From positions 2,261,805 to 2,325,804 of the forward strand of contig VYZI01000035.1 in the NCBI GenBank assembly GCA_013397695.1: DNA of 64,000 nt, given 5' to 3'. Shown piece by piece: positions 1 through 12,490 of the stretch; position 1 is the first letter of the stretch; the number at the start of each line of letters is the position of its first letter. A program made the position numbers and the translations under genes. The DNA comes from Centropus unirufus (taxonomy: Eukaryota; Chordata; Aves; Cuculiformes; Centropidae). The notes below the pieces were generated by a model. That model did not search any database. It was not told where the DNA came from and was given only the letters and a program-made list of their open reading frames with translations.

Positions 1-804
1 AATAAAAAGCATCACTTTGCTCATACTGGGCAAATAGCCCCAAAAGAACCTCCTGTGTATAATACCAGGTGTTTCTCCCAAGGCACACAGTCCATCTTCC
101 TTGTATTCAGCTGAACCAAACTTAAAGATTTTTTTCTGTCTGTAGATTTACATGCCTGTTTAATTAACATACCTGAGGAAAACAAATCACTGTACTGTAC
201 CCAACTTGTAGCAACTTATTTTTTTCTAGAGAGTTCTAGTTTACCATTGTTAAATTTCAGTAATATCTGGCTGTGTCTAGGCTGGCTCAACATCCTAGAT
301 AAACATCTGCAGAGCCTTGGTTTTAGCCAAACTGCCTCAAATGATATAGGCAATGACCTCAAATGAACCTTCAGAAGAAAAATACTCTGCTCCCTAAATG
401 TATTTGTACCATCTGTGGTTCCTATTGATTTTCTATTAAGATTTATATATAGTACTTTTCCTTTCTGAACTTATTCAGCCGTTATCAAACTCCAAATAAC
501 ACAATAAGTGCAAAACTTTTTTTTTTTTTTTTGCCACCATCACATGCAAATGAAGGTGGATTTGAAAATGGAAATGACTTGCCAGTAATCATGGGAACCA
601 CACCTAAACTGAAGTAGTTCAAAACAGAATATATATTTATACACCAGAATATAACTACCACTTTCCAAAGTTGACCAGAAGACAGTGTTTGTATTTTTCA
701 ACAGAGTGCAAAGGACTTTTCAGTGATCACATATGACCTAGAATGGTTGTTTCTTTCATCACTTAAAAGATGATTTTTTTTCACATATCTTCTGTGTGTA
801 ACTT

Positions 805-913
805 GAGCAAGCTGATCTAGTGGAGGGTGTCCCTGCCCACAGCACGGTGGTAGGAACTGCATGATCTTTAAGGTCTTTTCCAACTTGAATCATGCTATGA
901 TTCTATGATTCTG
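805..913 (+). mobile_element. CR1 LINE, 5'-truncated 3' tail
   Basis: About 109 bp match the remembered 3' end of avian CR1. There is a GGTGTCCCTGCCCA-like block at about 826-840, then a GATCTTTAAGGTC block, then TTCCAACTTGAATCAT, ending in tandem copies of the octamer ATTCTATG at about 895-911. CR1 elements end in this short octamer array rather than a poly(A) tail and are usually 5'-truncated, as here. The copy carries several mismatches, so it is not recent. It is the best marker of an avian or other sauropsid genome in the window. The subfamily was not assigned. Confidence 0.85.
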
Positions 914-1661
914 CTTTTCTCCAGGTATATTGCACAAAGCTGTTTTTGGAGGATCCACACGTCATTCTCATACTTTGTTTCCTTCCAACTTTTTGTCAGT
1001 GTCCTCTTTTTCCTCAGAGGTTCTTTATTGTTTTCACAGAAGTTTCTATGTCTCAAAATGCATCCATAAAGCCACAACACTTCAATATTAGTCTAGCTAA
1101 TCTGATTCAATAAAATACTCAAGTGTTGTTCCTGAGCTCAACCTGGGGCAATGTGTGAATAAACTATTTAATTAGTTAAACTAGATTTTAATCTATTTCG
1201 GTATTTTAATCAAAAGAACCTAATTTCTCCATATGCACTTCCTAAATGCAAAGCATATATTCAAAGACAGTGGAATTTCTGAGCCCATACACTTAAGTAA
1301 TTATTCAGTAGATGTTAGAGAAACTTTTGGGCTCTGACATCTAATGTTTTCAGAAAATAAAATACCTGTAAAGTATCTGATATATTTTGAATTGTGGTAG
1401 AATTATGGTGCATAATGATCTACAATTTGAGTCACATGTGACAGTTATTATTCAATAGTCCAGCTATTACAAAAATAACAGTAGGGGGATGTGAAAAAAA
1501 AAAACCAAAAACCAACAACCCGCTGTTACATAACTAAAAGAATAATTAATTAAAAGAGATCCCTGAAAGACTTTGAAACAGAGAGAAAAAAACAGCACCT
1601 TAAGCTAATAATCACACTGCACTAACATATCTTTGCTACAAACATGGCAGGTTTGCATTTC

Positions 1662-1690
1662 CTATAGTACTTTCTATAGTACTTTCTATA
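1662..1690. repeat. Short 12-mer tandem repeat
   Basis: The 12-mer CTATAGTACTTT occurs twice in direct succession (1662-1673 and 1674-1685), followed by a partial third copy. It is intronic and has no evident function. Confidence 0.8.
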
Positions 1691-1761
1691 CTGGGATCCC
1701 CAAACTCTTTCAAATATCCCGAAGTCTCTAGGATGAAGCAATGTTTATTTACTTTTAGTTA

Positions 1762-1838
1762 TGTGAGAACTGAGGCACTGGTAGCTAACGCACCTTGCCC
1801 AAAGCTTTCAAATCCTGTCCTTTATCCACAAGACTATT
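1762..1838 (-). mobile_element. Possible ancient MIR-like SINE relic
   Basis: The plus strand carries GAGAACTGAGGCACTG, then a GCTAAC block, then ACCTTGCCCAAAG, then AAATCCTGTCC. The order and spacing match the reverse complement of the MIR/CORE-SINE body, whose sense strand has a CTTGGGCAAG block followed by CCTCAGTTTCC. The element would therefore lie on the minus strand. Amniote-wide MIR copies are known. The match is diverged and rests on memory of the consensus, so this is a candidate only. Confidence 0.45.
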
Positions 1839-3086
1839 TTCACCTCTTCTTCTAATATCCTCCAATATGTCACACATTGAAAACCTTACAAAATGTCACA
1901 CTATAAACGCATAGCCTTTGCAAACCTTTAAGCTGAATCCAAACTTTCATGCAACTGGTCACAATAAATTCCTGGCTGCTTTGAAAATGATGCTTCTTCT
2001 GATGTATATACACAGGCAATCTATGACTTGAACATCACACCTTACCTTACACACTATCCCACAACCATTTCCAGTTGGATAGGCAATGAAGAAGTCATCT
2101 GCTTAATTAAGTGATATTTGCCCATGGCCTCCTATTTTCATACAGCCTTGTGTAATTAAATTTCTACCCAGCAAGAAAAATCCGAATTTGTCCTATTATC
2201 CAAATAATCTTGTTATTACAACGGAATTAATACTAGCATTGTGTTTGTGAAGGTTGTAACAAAGTGGTTCCTAATAAAATCTATTAGGCAATGCAAGTTG
2301 AAGGCAGAAAAATAATTGCAACATGCAGTCACTCATAACATACACAAAAGACAGTCTGAATCTAGGAGAAATAAAAATTATAACACAATAAGAAAAAGCA
2401 ATGTTACTACAGTTTGAAAAATATGTCAGCAATGTAATCAAAATTGCTTTATGTTATATATAACAATTCATGGCAGCTAACCAGTCCTTCTAAGTGGTTT
2501 ACCATTTTGCTGGCCAGAAATCTATGATGATAAGAAATGGCTCCCCCTTACTCCTTGTAATACAATATTCATTCCTTGCCCCCCCACTCCAAACAGTGGT
2601 ATTTCAAAGTGGCTCCTGTAGGCATTTTCCTATCTCAAAAAAACCAAAACACCAACAACAAACAAACAATTTAAAAAGAAATGAAATGCTTTGAAATGTA
2701 AGGATTTTTTCCTTAAGAATAAAATATTGTTCTTCCTTTGGTTGAAAGATTAAATCATGATGGTTTCCAAGCTGACACATCAATTATGATGGATTGATAG
2801 GTGACAATACTTTGCACTGCAGCAAATTATATCTTTGAAATTAAGGTAAGAATAACCCAGACAGACAGACACACATTCCCTTCCCCTCTTTTTGGCTTTG
2901 CTAGTTGGGGTAAATTCTGTCTAAATAAAAAAAAAAAACAAAACAAAAAACCATAGACAGATGCAATTGTCGATTCACAGCGATAATTTAGCTGAAACCC
3001 TGCTAAATGTTCACTTAAAATTGGACATGTGCAGAGTTCCTCAGTAAATCTGCTTTTGGGAAGAAAGCATGTAAATTGTTTCTTAC

Positions 3087-6000
3087 CTGTAATATGGTAG
3101 CTAACCTGTCGGTTGACATCAGATGTATCTTCATCCCAGGTGCTAAGAACAGCCACAACTTCCCCTGGAGGGTCACTCTCCTTCACTGATCCTCTGTACA
3201 CCTCATGCTCAAAGATGGGTGCGTTATCATTTATATCTGTCACAGTAACTGAGACCAAGGTGGTTGATGACAAGGATAAAGCCTCCCCAAGGTCTGACGC
3301 CACCACTGCAAAGGTGAAAGTAGAATCCTTTTCATGGTCCAGATCCTTCAGTGTGCTGATCCAGCCACTGTTGCTATCAATGGTGAATGCTTCTGTGATC
3401 TTCTCCAACTCAGATTCCACTGCAAGAGTGTAGGTGACCTGCCCATTTGCACTCGAGTCTGCATCAACTGCTTTTACTTGCATAAGTTTTGTTCCTATAG
3501 GCATCCCTTCCATTATTATAGCATCATAGCTAGCTGTTTCAAACATCGGCTTGTTGTCATTTACATCCAACACCTTAACCTCCACATCCACAGTCAGCAC
3601 AATGTCTACTTTGTCTAATTGAATGATAGCTGCAACTTTGAAGTGAAAAGTGGGATTCGTCTCATGGTCAAGTCTCTTATCCAGTTTTATGAGCCCTGTG
3701 TCTTGCTCTATGATGAAAACCCCATCTTTGTTGTTTTCAGGCAGCTCACCATTAACTGTGCTATACAGAGCACCCTGATTAGGCAAAACATGCAGAATGT
3801 CAATGGTACTACCTATGAGGGTGTCTTCTGCTATGGTAAAAGAATATTGGGGTTGAGAAAAGGAAGGCAAAATGGTTTCTGGAGGTAAAACATGGATGTA
3901 GACAGGAATAAGGGAATGCTTTACAGGAATGCCACCATCAACTGCTTTGACAAAGAATGACAGAACTGTGTTTTTCAACTGGTTAAAGCTACCCTTGGTG
4001 ACCATCCATCCATTGTCTGGATCTATTTCAAGCAGATCAGCTACTGAAACAGAGGCTTCACTATACAGAGAATAAGTAATTCTGGAATTGGCTCCATCAT
4101 CTGGATCTACTGCTTGCACTTGGGTCACCAGGTAACCTTTGCCAACATCTGCTTTGACACTTGCTCTGTATTCAATCGTCATAAACTGAGGAGCATTGTC
4201 ATTCTCATCCACTACTATCACTCTCACAGTGCAAAACGTAGTCCTGCCACCTCCATCAAGGGCTCTCAAAAATATACCGATATCACTTTCCAGAGGGTTC
4301 TCCCGGTCTAACCTCTCAGTTGTCAGAATCTGCCCATTGCTATCAATCAAAAATCGGTCCTTGGCAAAGTCATTTAATATAGAATAGCTTATCTGGCCGT
4401 ATACACCTGAATCTCCGTCTGTTGCCTTCACATGGATTACCTTGGTTCCAGGAGCAGCATTTTCTCTAACCTCTGCAACATAGACACTCTGTGAAAACAC
4501 AGGGCTGTAGAGGTTGGCCCCAAGGATCTGTATGTGCACTTGAGCTGTGCTGGTGAACAGCCCATCTGACACAGAGACGTTCAGGCTGTACATGGGCTCC
4601 ATTCTCTGTTTGCGATGGTTGGAAAGGGTGATAACTCCACTCTTGCTGTCCATAACAAAACTGGTCCGATCATTTCCTGATAAGATGCTGTACTCCAGTC
4701 TGTCAAAATCAGAGCTGTCAGCATCAGAGGCTTGGACACAAGTCACAAAATGACCCCGAGGTGCCAGTTCACTCACATATGATTCATATATTAACTGGTT
4801 AAAAACTGGAGGGTTGTCATTCATATCTGTTATTGAAATACTAACAAGAACTTCACTGCTTAGCGGTGGGAACCCGTTATCAGTTGCTCTGACTTTCAAG
4901 CTGCACTGCTGTATGAGTTCATGATCCAGCATCCGGGCTGTCAGAATTAGGCCACTGGTGCTGTCTATATGGAAATAGTCAGTGCTGTTAAAGGTGTCCT
5001 GGACAATTTGATACTGCACAATCCTGTTATTATCAGAGTCAGCATCAGTAGCCACAACCTGCAGTACAGGAGTCCCAATCAGAGATGCTTCAGACAAAGT
5101 AGCGTTATAAGCTGACTGATCAAAAACTGGAGGATTATCATTAACGTCATTAATGATCAAGTCCACAGTGACCTCAGCTCGAGCACCAGTGAGGGCATCG
5201 CTGGCTCGGACCATCAACTTGAAAAGAGAATTTATTTCATAGTCCAGTGGGCTGATGACACTCAGAACTCCAGTATCAAAGTCGATATTAAATTGGTTGT
5301 AGGGATCTCCATCGACAATTATATAAATTATACCCTGGCCTTCTGGACTGGTTGCGTTTATGCTTAAAATTGGCGTGTGCTTTTCTACATCTTCATTCAC
5401 AGAAGCTGTATAGAAAGGCCTGTCAAATACTGGCATTGCTTTGTTAACAATAGTAATGGGGAGTTCTACCAACGCAGACAATGATGGGTTACCACCATCT
5501 TTTGCAACAATGACAACCAAATACTCTATATTAGACAAATCAGAATTGAAGGCTTCTTTTAACGTGACGCTACCAGATTCTCTGTCGATTTCAAAATGTC
5601 CATAGTCTTCCTTCAGAAGATACGACACCTCACCATTTTCACCCTTATCTTTATCAATAGCTGTCACTCGATATATCAGGGTACCAGGCTCAGCATCAAC
5701 TTGCACAGCAGCATAGTATGGCAGTCCGACGAACACTGGGGCATTGTCATTGATGTCCTCAACGTAAACCCTCACCACCACTCGAGCGACACGAAGGTGA
5801 TCTAGCTCACGGCTTGCTTCTACCACCAACTCGTACAACTCTTGTTCCTCTCGGTCAAAGGGGATTCCAGTTGTCTGAATGACTCCTGAGGTAGGTTTGA
5901 TTTTAAATTTGGTGCCTGGGTTTAATATACTGTATTTCAAAGGCTCATTAAGGCGGTTACCAACAGCATTCACCACCGCGATTTTTGTGATATTGGTGCT

Positions 6001-7160
6001 GTTCTCTGAGATAGAAGTGGAGTAAAAATTTTGTGTAAAATGGAGCCCACTATCCATGGCTTCTTTTACTATTACTGTCACCATAGCAGTGCTATAAAAT
6101 TTCCCATCTGATACTCTTACTATTAGCATATAATGGTCTTTGGAGAGGCTATTATTTTTAATGGTGAGTACCCCTGTGCTTGAATCAATTAAAAAATGGT
6201 CCATATTGCCTTCAATTAGACTATATGTTAGTTCAGGAGGGATCTCTGAATCTGGGTCTGTAGCCTTGACTTTGAGAACCTCAACACCGACGTATGTGGG
6301 CAGAAGCAAGACCGTCTCAAATACAGCCTGGCTGAAGACTGGAGGGTTGTCATTGACATCAGTTACCTCAATGGTCACTTCAACTGGGCTCTCTGCTGTA
6401 AGCTGGGGATTCCCACTGTCTCTAACATGCACGTGGAAGTGGAAGCGGGCTATTGTTTCGTGATCTAAATTTGAAATTGTTCTGATTGCACCTGTGCTAG
6501 AATCCACTGTGAAATACTTCTTTGCAGTAGATTCAACAATCTCGTATACAAGCAAAGCGTTCTGGTTGCTGTCGGCATCAGTGGCACGGATCACGAGGGG
6601 ACTGTTATTTGTACTCCGGACTATGCTGTTTATAGGAGCAGCTTCGCTTATGCTGCCCGAATACTGAGAGAAGAGAAAAACTGGTGGGTTATCATTTTCA
6701 TCAACAATTTGAATGTTGACAGTGGCATTTGATGCCATGCCTGCCATATTTGTTGCCTGTACAGTGAGCTGATAGAAGGACACACGTTCATAATCAAGAG
6801 CTTTTTGACTGGTGATAACTCCAGAATATGGGTTTATAGTGAAGACTCCATCCACATTCCCATCTTTAACTTCATAAACTAATGTGGACTGACTGACTGC
6901 AGACAGAGAGAGGACAGAAGTACCAATATCCACATTTTCATTAACCTCCGCTTGGTATTCTTTGAGAGTGAACTTAGGGTGGGAGTTATCAGCCATCGTC
7001 ACAGATATACGCACAATTGCTGTTGCAGATAGTGGTGGAGAACCTTGATCAGTCACTTTGACTGACAGAACAAACTGTCCCATTGTGGTTAAGTCTGGTT
7101 CCTTCAGTAAGGTAATGATCCCTAAAACTGGTTCAATCTTGAATGTGTTTCCAGTATTTC
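3087..7160 (-). CDS. FAT3 giant exon: twelve complete cadherin repeats (internal exon)
   Basis: This is a 4074-nt exon of an atypical FAT cadherin, the cell-surface family that controls tissue polarity; mouse FAT3 shapes retinal neuron dendrites. The acceptor is TTTTAG just above 7160 and the donor is CAG|GTAAGA at 3087/3086. Both ends are phase 1, and the 1358-codon length keeps frame. It completes one repeat (linker at 6970-6996), encodes twelve whole repeats of about 105 residues, and starts a thirteenth. Repeat ends lie near 6676, 6334, 6037, 5731, 5425, 5122, 4801, 4495, 4183, 3859, 3541 and 3211. Canonical repeats show XEX, LD(R/H/Y)E, DxD and DxNDNxPxF motifs; several are degenerate. 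No stop or frameshift was seen. The Met codon at 7081-7083 is internal, not a start. Assignment to FAT3 over FAT1 or FAT2 rests on residue patterns such as QVSYHITG after STWDEDTSDVN. Confidence 0.96.
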
Positions 7161-10100
7161 CTAAAACACAAATTTTAGAAGCAAATTAGAAATTATATAC
7201 AATACATTTAATGGTAATTTAAATTAGAAGCAATTAGCTGCAATTTCTTAAGGGTGGTGATTGGAAAAAACCCAACATAAAATTCTAAAGATCCTGTCAA
7301 TCTTCTTTTCTGAAAATCGGTGGATAGTATAGAGGTTCAAATATTCAGAAACTCAGGTTCTGCTATCTATATCTTGATTCTGAGTACTAAGATCTGAGCA
7401 AGTGCTGTATGTATGTTACTCCTGCTTAAGTGGAAAAAGCATCCCTAAATTATGGGAATTAGTCAAATACATGTACACCTAAGGCAAAGAAACTAGATCA
7501 GAGGCTAACAAGCCAATTACATGACAAATGGATAACAACTCAGGCTCTTAATTGAAGGGGATATTAAGCAACCGTAGAGAAGATTACAGTAGTTCAAGAC
7601 CCAACGTACTGAATATAAGAAGGTTAAGGTGGCATTTAGAAAAATAAACGAGAACAAATAGCATAGAAAAGAGATTTAAGTATCTTGTGGCATAAAGGTT
7701 TATCATATGATCTCTGAGGAGGATGAATCTAGATGAATGAGTTTTAGCAGCAAATGTCATGAAATACCTGTTATGACATAAAAGCAGGGATATCACTGCA
7801 TAAAGGTGAAAAATCAGTAAGGATCAAGGACCTTCTATTGGGTCTATTTTTTTTCTTTTTAGTTTTTTTGACAACCTCTTCTTTAGCATGACAGATTCAA
7901 AACTTTTGATATCTATCTATTCCCTGTAATTAGAGATCAGCTTTATTAGGTAATCCATATTTTGCTTGTTCCTTGTATGTCTGCTTAAATTGTAGGCTGC
8001 TGTGTGTGTATATTGCATGCATGAACATACAGACTTTTTCTGAATTTGATTCTAAATACAACCAGCACGCACTGAGTTACAGTGATTCCAAACACTATAA
8101 CATATTCCTACTACTGTAATTTACGTTTTAAAATCTAGAACTACTTCCAATCTACAGTCAAGCATCCATCCATGACCTGGAGAGAAACTTATCTCAAGTA
8201 ACTGGTGATAAACAAGAGATTTTTCTTTTGATGGTGATTGTACAGGTACTGTGCACAGAGCAGCAAATATAAAAATTGTAACAGGAATACGAAACACACG
8301 GAATCCTAAATGTAGTGAGTTAAGATGAACAGTTTTTAAGATGTGATTCACCACCTGTTGTAAATTCAGGGGCTTGGTGTCTCATCCAAGCTACACACTA
8401 CTGTAAGTAGATCACTACTGGTAGTGGCTTTCTATTTATATCCATCCTTTCAGATCAGTAAAGTTTACTCTACTAGCTACAACAAAATTTGTGCTATTCA
8501 CTGAGGAGCTGGGATTCTGCCAGAGCTACAAATTCTCATAAAGATCACAGTATCCGTCACATTTGCAGACAGTACAAATGCTGCTTCAGTTATTTTGTCA
8601 CTGCTTGCTAATCCAAATAATTTTCTGCCACTGCCTGCCTCATATAAGACCAGAGCTGGTTCTTGTACTCTAGGAATTTTTTTATGAAATCATATGAAAC
8701 CTACTTTCTTTACCAGCTGCTCTCTTCACATGTAAGTTGATGTAAGCAATTCCCCTGAATGTAAGAGCCAAGTACAATCTGAATGCTGCCATTAAAATCA
8801 GTATCCTCAACTGAAAATTTTATGCATCTTAGAAACCATGGCAGCAGAAGATTGAATTTTGATGCATCCGGGATTGGAACATCTACGGTTAAGGAAACTA
8901 GGGCAGTGTGTGGTTTACAGTAAATGGAAGCTTGAAGTCTGAGACTGCAGGGAGAGGTCACGATGAAACAGAAATGAGCTGCAATACAATAGAGAGCCTC
9001 TAGAAAAGAGGAAAACATACAAACTAAAAAGGATCAACTAGCAGTTAAAGCATCCTTTCTAATCATCACATATTTCTGTCTGTGTGATGTATGATTCTTT
9101 TACTAGTGCATGTTAGATGTACTCTTAGCATGTCAGGTAACTCATTTGATTGTGGTAGCATCTACATGTACTTGGATGGGAGACCATAATATTAATAAGA
9201 TATTGAGAAAAAGCTGGGAACAGCCATGAAAAATATTGTCCCAAGGGCCTTATCTGCTCAGAGTTTGCTCTATAAGGAACAATGTTGTCCTGCCTGGGCA
9301 TGTGTAAAATTTCACCTGATCTAAGTTGAAGAACAATAGAGAATGCCAATAAATAACTGGTAAGACAAAATGCAGTGCATAAAGGAGATATTTGTTTTGT
9401 AGTGCTAGGATCTTTGTAGGATCACGAGGATTTAAGTGCAACACTCCAAAAGACTTTATCTTCTGGTTTGCTTAAAGAACTCTACTTTCAAAGAACATAC
9501 AGGGTAATGACAGAAAAAGGTTCCTTGAGACCTCTCTAAGCTTCATGTTGTATCAGCTTAATTTAAGGTCTGAACTTGAACCACAGGATGTTAAATCAAT
9601 ACGAGATGGTGTAGCTATTCTTATTTCATTAGTTATTTTTCATCATTTAGCCTGTTCCTAATTGATGCAATCCATCCTAGCTATTGAGAAGTCTTTATAA
9701 TAATATAAATAATGATGCTGTAGGACCAGAACCTAATGTTGGGAAAGGCTTGTGATTTGGTTCATATGGAGACAATTTGCATTATATGAGACTTCTTTTT
9801 AGGGCAATATAGGTTTTAAGTCTTGCTATTATTGCAATGGAAAGAGTCACATTATTAAAAAAAATGTAGAAATGAAACATTAAAAATGCACAAAGTTTAC
9901 AGATTCCTACTTCTTTCTCTCTTTTTCCAGACGCACTTCTTGTTGAGCAAAAGCGATTTTAATATGGAATCACCATGGCCACCCCTAGATTCAAGAGACA
10001 TTGTGCCATTAAAATGCTATGGTTCTTCTTAGTCTGACAAGTTTTTCACAAAGTTGTGGTGTTTGTCTCCATGCTCCTCAGATCCAGATATTTAAAAAAT

Positions 10101-10415
10101 GCTGTTGTGGCAGTTTTTTTATGGCAGATCCACTGTGTAGTAGACTAAAACCAGCAATCTGAGAACAAGTCACTGGCTGTAGCTTTCAATGACTATCTTC
10201 TGCGACGGTTTTGAACCAATGACTTAAGAGTTCAAAGTTCACTAGCCATCTAGTATACATGAATGAGATTCTGTTCTGACAGGTTTTGGGTATATTAATT
10301 TCAAAATTAAAAAACAAACAAACAACAGGAAGATATCTCCTTTGCCCAGCTCTACACAACAAGGTAGACCAAAGAAGTTGACTTGTATGCCAAGACAGAC
10401 CAACAATATCCTAAC
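7161..10415 (-). other. FAT3 intron, 3255 bp
   Basis: This intron lies between the 211-nt exon (donor CAG|GTTAGG at 10416/10415) and the giant exon (acceptor TTTTAG). The donor departs from consensus at position +3. A short 5S-rRNA-like segment lies at 9168-9185. Short open frames at 8121-8354, 8710-9018 and 9125-9444 show no recognisable domain. Nothing else was identified. Confidence 0.9.
9168..9185 (+). repeat. Fragment identical to the 5S rRNA box C region
   Basis: An 18-nt stretch reading GTACTTGGATGGGAGACC is identical, as far as I recall, to the internal promoter box C segment of vertebrate 5S rRNA. Flanking bases do not clearly continue the 5S similarity. It may be the remnant of a 5S pseudogene or of a 5S-headed SINE such as the AmnSINE1/SINE3 group, or coincidence. 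It is not a functional 5S gene, since box A and the remaining gene body are not visible. Confidence 0.45.
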
Positions 10416-10626
10416 CTGCTTCAATAGTGTAGATAAGTTCCGCATTTTCTCCTTTGTCTTTGTCCAAAGCTGTGACCTGCAAGACTGCTGATCCAACTGC
10501 TGCTGATTCAAACACCAAGGCTTCATACAATGGGCTGGTAAAGTATGGACTGTGGTCATTGGAGTCTTCCACAATTATTATGACTCTGGCCAGGTTTCTT
10601 CTATAAGGGAACTCTTGATCTCGGAC
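10416..10626 (-). CDS. FAT3 internal exon, 211 nt: end of one cadherin repeat and start of the next
   Basis: The acceptor is TTCTATAG above 10626 and the donor is GCAG|GTTAGG at 10416. The exon enters in phase 0 (VRDQEFPYRR) and leaves in phase 1 within a Gly codon completed by the giant exon. It encodes 70 residues plus one base. The first 29 residues finish a repeat, ending in VEDSNDHSPYF, a near-canonical calcium linker with DSNDH in place of DxNDN. The remaining residues begin the next repeat with SPLYEALVFESAAVG, DKDKGENAELIYTIEA. The ALDKDKGEN segment supplies the DxD calcium motif. The sequence fits FAT3 as remembered, which has a very similar EDANDHSPYF linker. Confidence 0.95.
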
Positions 10627-12214
10627 CTATAGAATGAGAGCAAATACACATCCTGATACCCATCCAGTAGAATTTCAAAAATATTACTCATCTGAGAACT
10701 CATAATACTTTCACTTCTGTTTAATGCAAAGCAATAAGAAAATACACATGTCCCATAGAACAGACTAAAATACATTCATATGCAGCATGGTAGATAGTAA
10801 AATTAAAGAAACAGAAAGAGCTTATGAACTTTTTTACATTTGTGAAAAAAATGTGCGACAACTAACCATCAGGACATGAATTTCTAAAGTGACAACCAGA
10901 TGACCTCTTATATTTGGTTTTACAATTGCAAGATGCATTTTTTTTTTAATACATGCTAAATGATCATGACTTCACCGTGCTATTCCCTGCTTTAGAGCAT
11001 AGAGGCAAATATAACTTGCCCATTGCTCCCTCTTTCAAAGAACTACAAACTATTTTACTCACTGTGATCACTCGTATGCCAGTCTAGTGCTTGTAGCTGC
11101 CCATGGACATATTTATGAATGTACCTGTCTTTTTGAAGATGAAGATACCAATAGTAAACAGAATAGGAATTCTCTTAAGAAGCGATGAGCACTTCCAAGA
11201 GAGGCATAATTTATCCCACCTCTCTTTCAACTCCTTACAAAATCTCTCAGCACTGCTACACTGACAACCCTGCCAACAGGATCCCCAAAACTTTGTTAAT
11301 TCTTAAAAAGAGAAAAAGCTCACTGAATCAGGAAGAGACAAAAACTGAGCACCAGGAAATGATTCTCTTTCAGCCATGCCTCCCTCAGATACAGTTTATG
11401 TATTTCTTGTAGCCAGCTTGACAAAGGACTTGCAGCTCTTGTTACTCTGTGAGCCGACAACCCACTCAGCTCCTGCTGGCCGGATCTGACAACACATTTT
11501 TAATTCCTAGGGTACCCTGCCCATAGATGGACCTATACCCAACACATTACCTGTTCTTTCCAAGAGCTCTTTGGCAGAAGCCTTAAGTGGTTAAAGACAG
11601 TGGACTACAAAGTTTAAACTAACACTTTTTTTTTAATTAGACTCCAGTCCATAATACATAACCTTCACTTGAAAATAGACTTATGTTCTGTAATTTAGGC
11701 ACACTGAGAAAAAAAAGTTAATTACTTTTTTTATCTATACCCAAACATTTGGAAATGTAGATGAAAGTTATTTTGTATATCAACAATTTATATACTGAAA
11801 TAATTCCGTAAAGTAAACTATAAACTAAGCTTGTATTCATAAAAATGGTAGTGTAATCTGTGGTAAGAAAGAAGTTATGTCCCTGTGAATAACTTCTCAA
11901 ATAACTTTCAGCCCTGGCTCAGAAACTGTGAAAATTACCTTGAGTGAGAGGGCCAGATGCCAAGAGATTAAATAGCTTCCTGCTTGTTCTCCCTTGAGAT
12001 ATCAAATCATATAACATTCCATACAATGAATTCACAATAAGTTTCCCAACAAGTCCAAATAAAAAAACGCAGAATTTACACACAGTAGGACAGGCAAGAA
12101 ATTGAGGACTGCTTACTGTGTTAAAAAATCCCGTTGCTCATGCGAAGACTAAGGACGTATGTGCCTGAAACAGCAGTGATTGTGTCCTAAGCCAAGTGAA
12201 CATTACATTCTTAC
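10627..12214 (-). other. FAT3 intron, 1588 bp
   Basis: This short intron runs from donor ATG|GTAAGA at 12215/12214 to acceptor TATAG above 10626. It contains T- and A-rich stretches such as a T run near 10938-10949. No gene or mobile element was recognised. The small open frame at 11185-11412 has no recognisable protein features. Confidence 0.9.
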
Positions 12215-12490
12215 CATGACATTAAGGATGTGCTTATCTTGAGCTTCATGGTCTAATCTCTCGGCTGTATAGAGCACTCCAGTACTGGGATCAATTCTGA
12301 ATTTTCTCATGCTGACTGTATCGATGCTGCTGTGAATAATATAGCTCAACTTATGCTTTTCATCTCTGTCTATAGCTTCGATTTGCAGAATTTCAGTATC
12401 AGGGGGGATGTCCTCTGAAATGGTGACGTCGTAACTTGGGTGAGAGAATTCTGGGCCATTATCATTGTTATCCAACACTTTTATAAGAAC
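12215..12490 (-). CDS. FAT3 internal exon, 276 nt (phase 0-0): linker plus most of one cadherin repeat
   Basis: The acceptor is AACTGTAG above 12490 and the donor is ATG|GTAAGA at 12215. The exon is 92 codons with both boundaries between codons. The first 15 residues close the preceding repeat with a canonical linker (VLDNNDNGPEF at 12446-12475). The rest forms most of the next repeat. YDVTISEDIPPDTEI carries the XEX motif, AIDRDEKHKLSY carries DxD, and RIDPSTGVLYTAERLDHE carries the LDHE calcium motif. The next exon completes it. All the expected calcium ligands are present, so this repeat should be rigid on both faces. No abnormality was seen. Confidence 0.96.

Larger units (their letters stand above)
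1..3086 (-). other. FAT3 intron following the giant exon (5' part only)
   Basis: This is the start of the intron after the 4.07 kb exon. Its donor reads GTAAGA on the minus strand at 3081-3086. No further cadherin exon was found between base 1 and the donor, so the next exon lies outside the window. The stretch is AT-rich and holds a CR1 tail (805-913), a MIR-like relic (about 1762-1838), a short 12-mer tandem (1662-1690), a T run near 518-532 and an A/C-rich stretch near 2927-2951. Nothing else was recognised. Confidence 0.9.

Noticed and set aside
2827..7083. A free-standing 1418-residue gene starting at the Met codon at 7083
   Set aside because: The cadherin frame continues upstream to a clean splice acceptor at 7160, and the Met lies inside a repeat. 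The last 85 residues are intron read-through beyond a GTAAGA donor.
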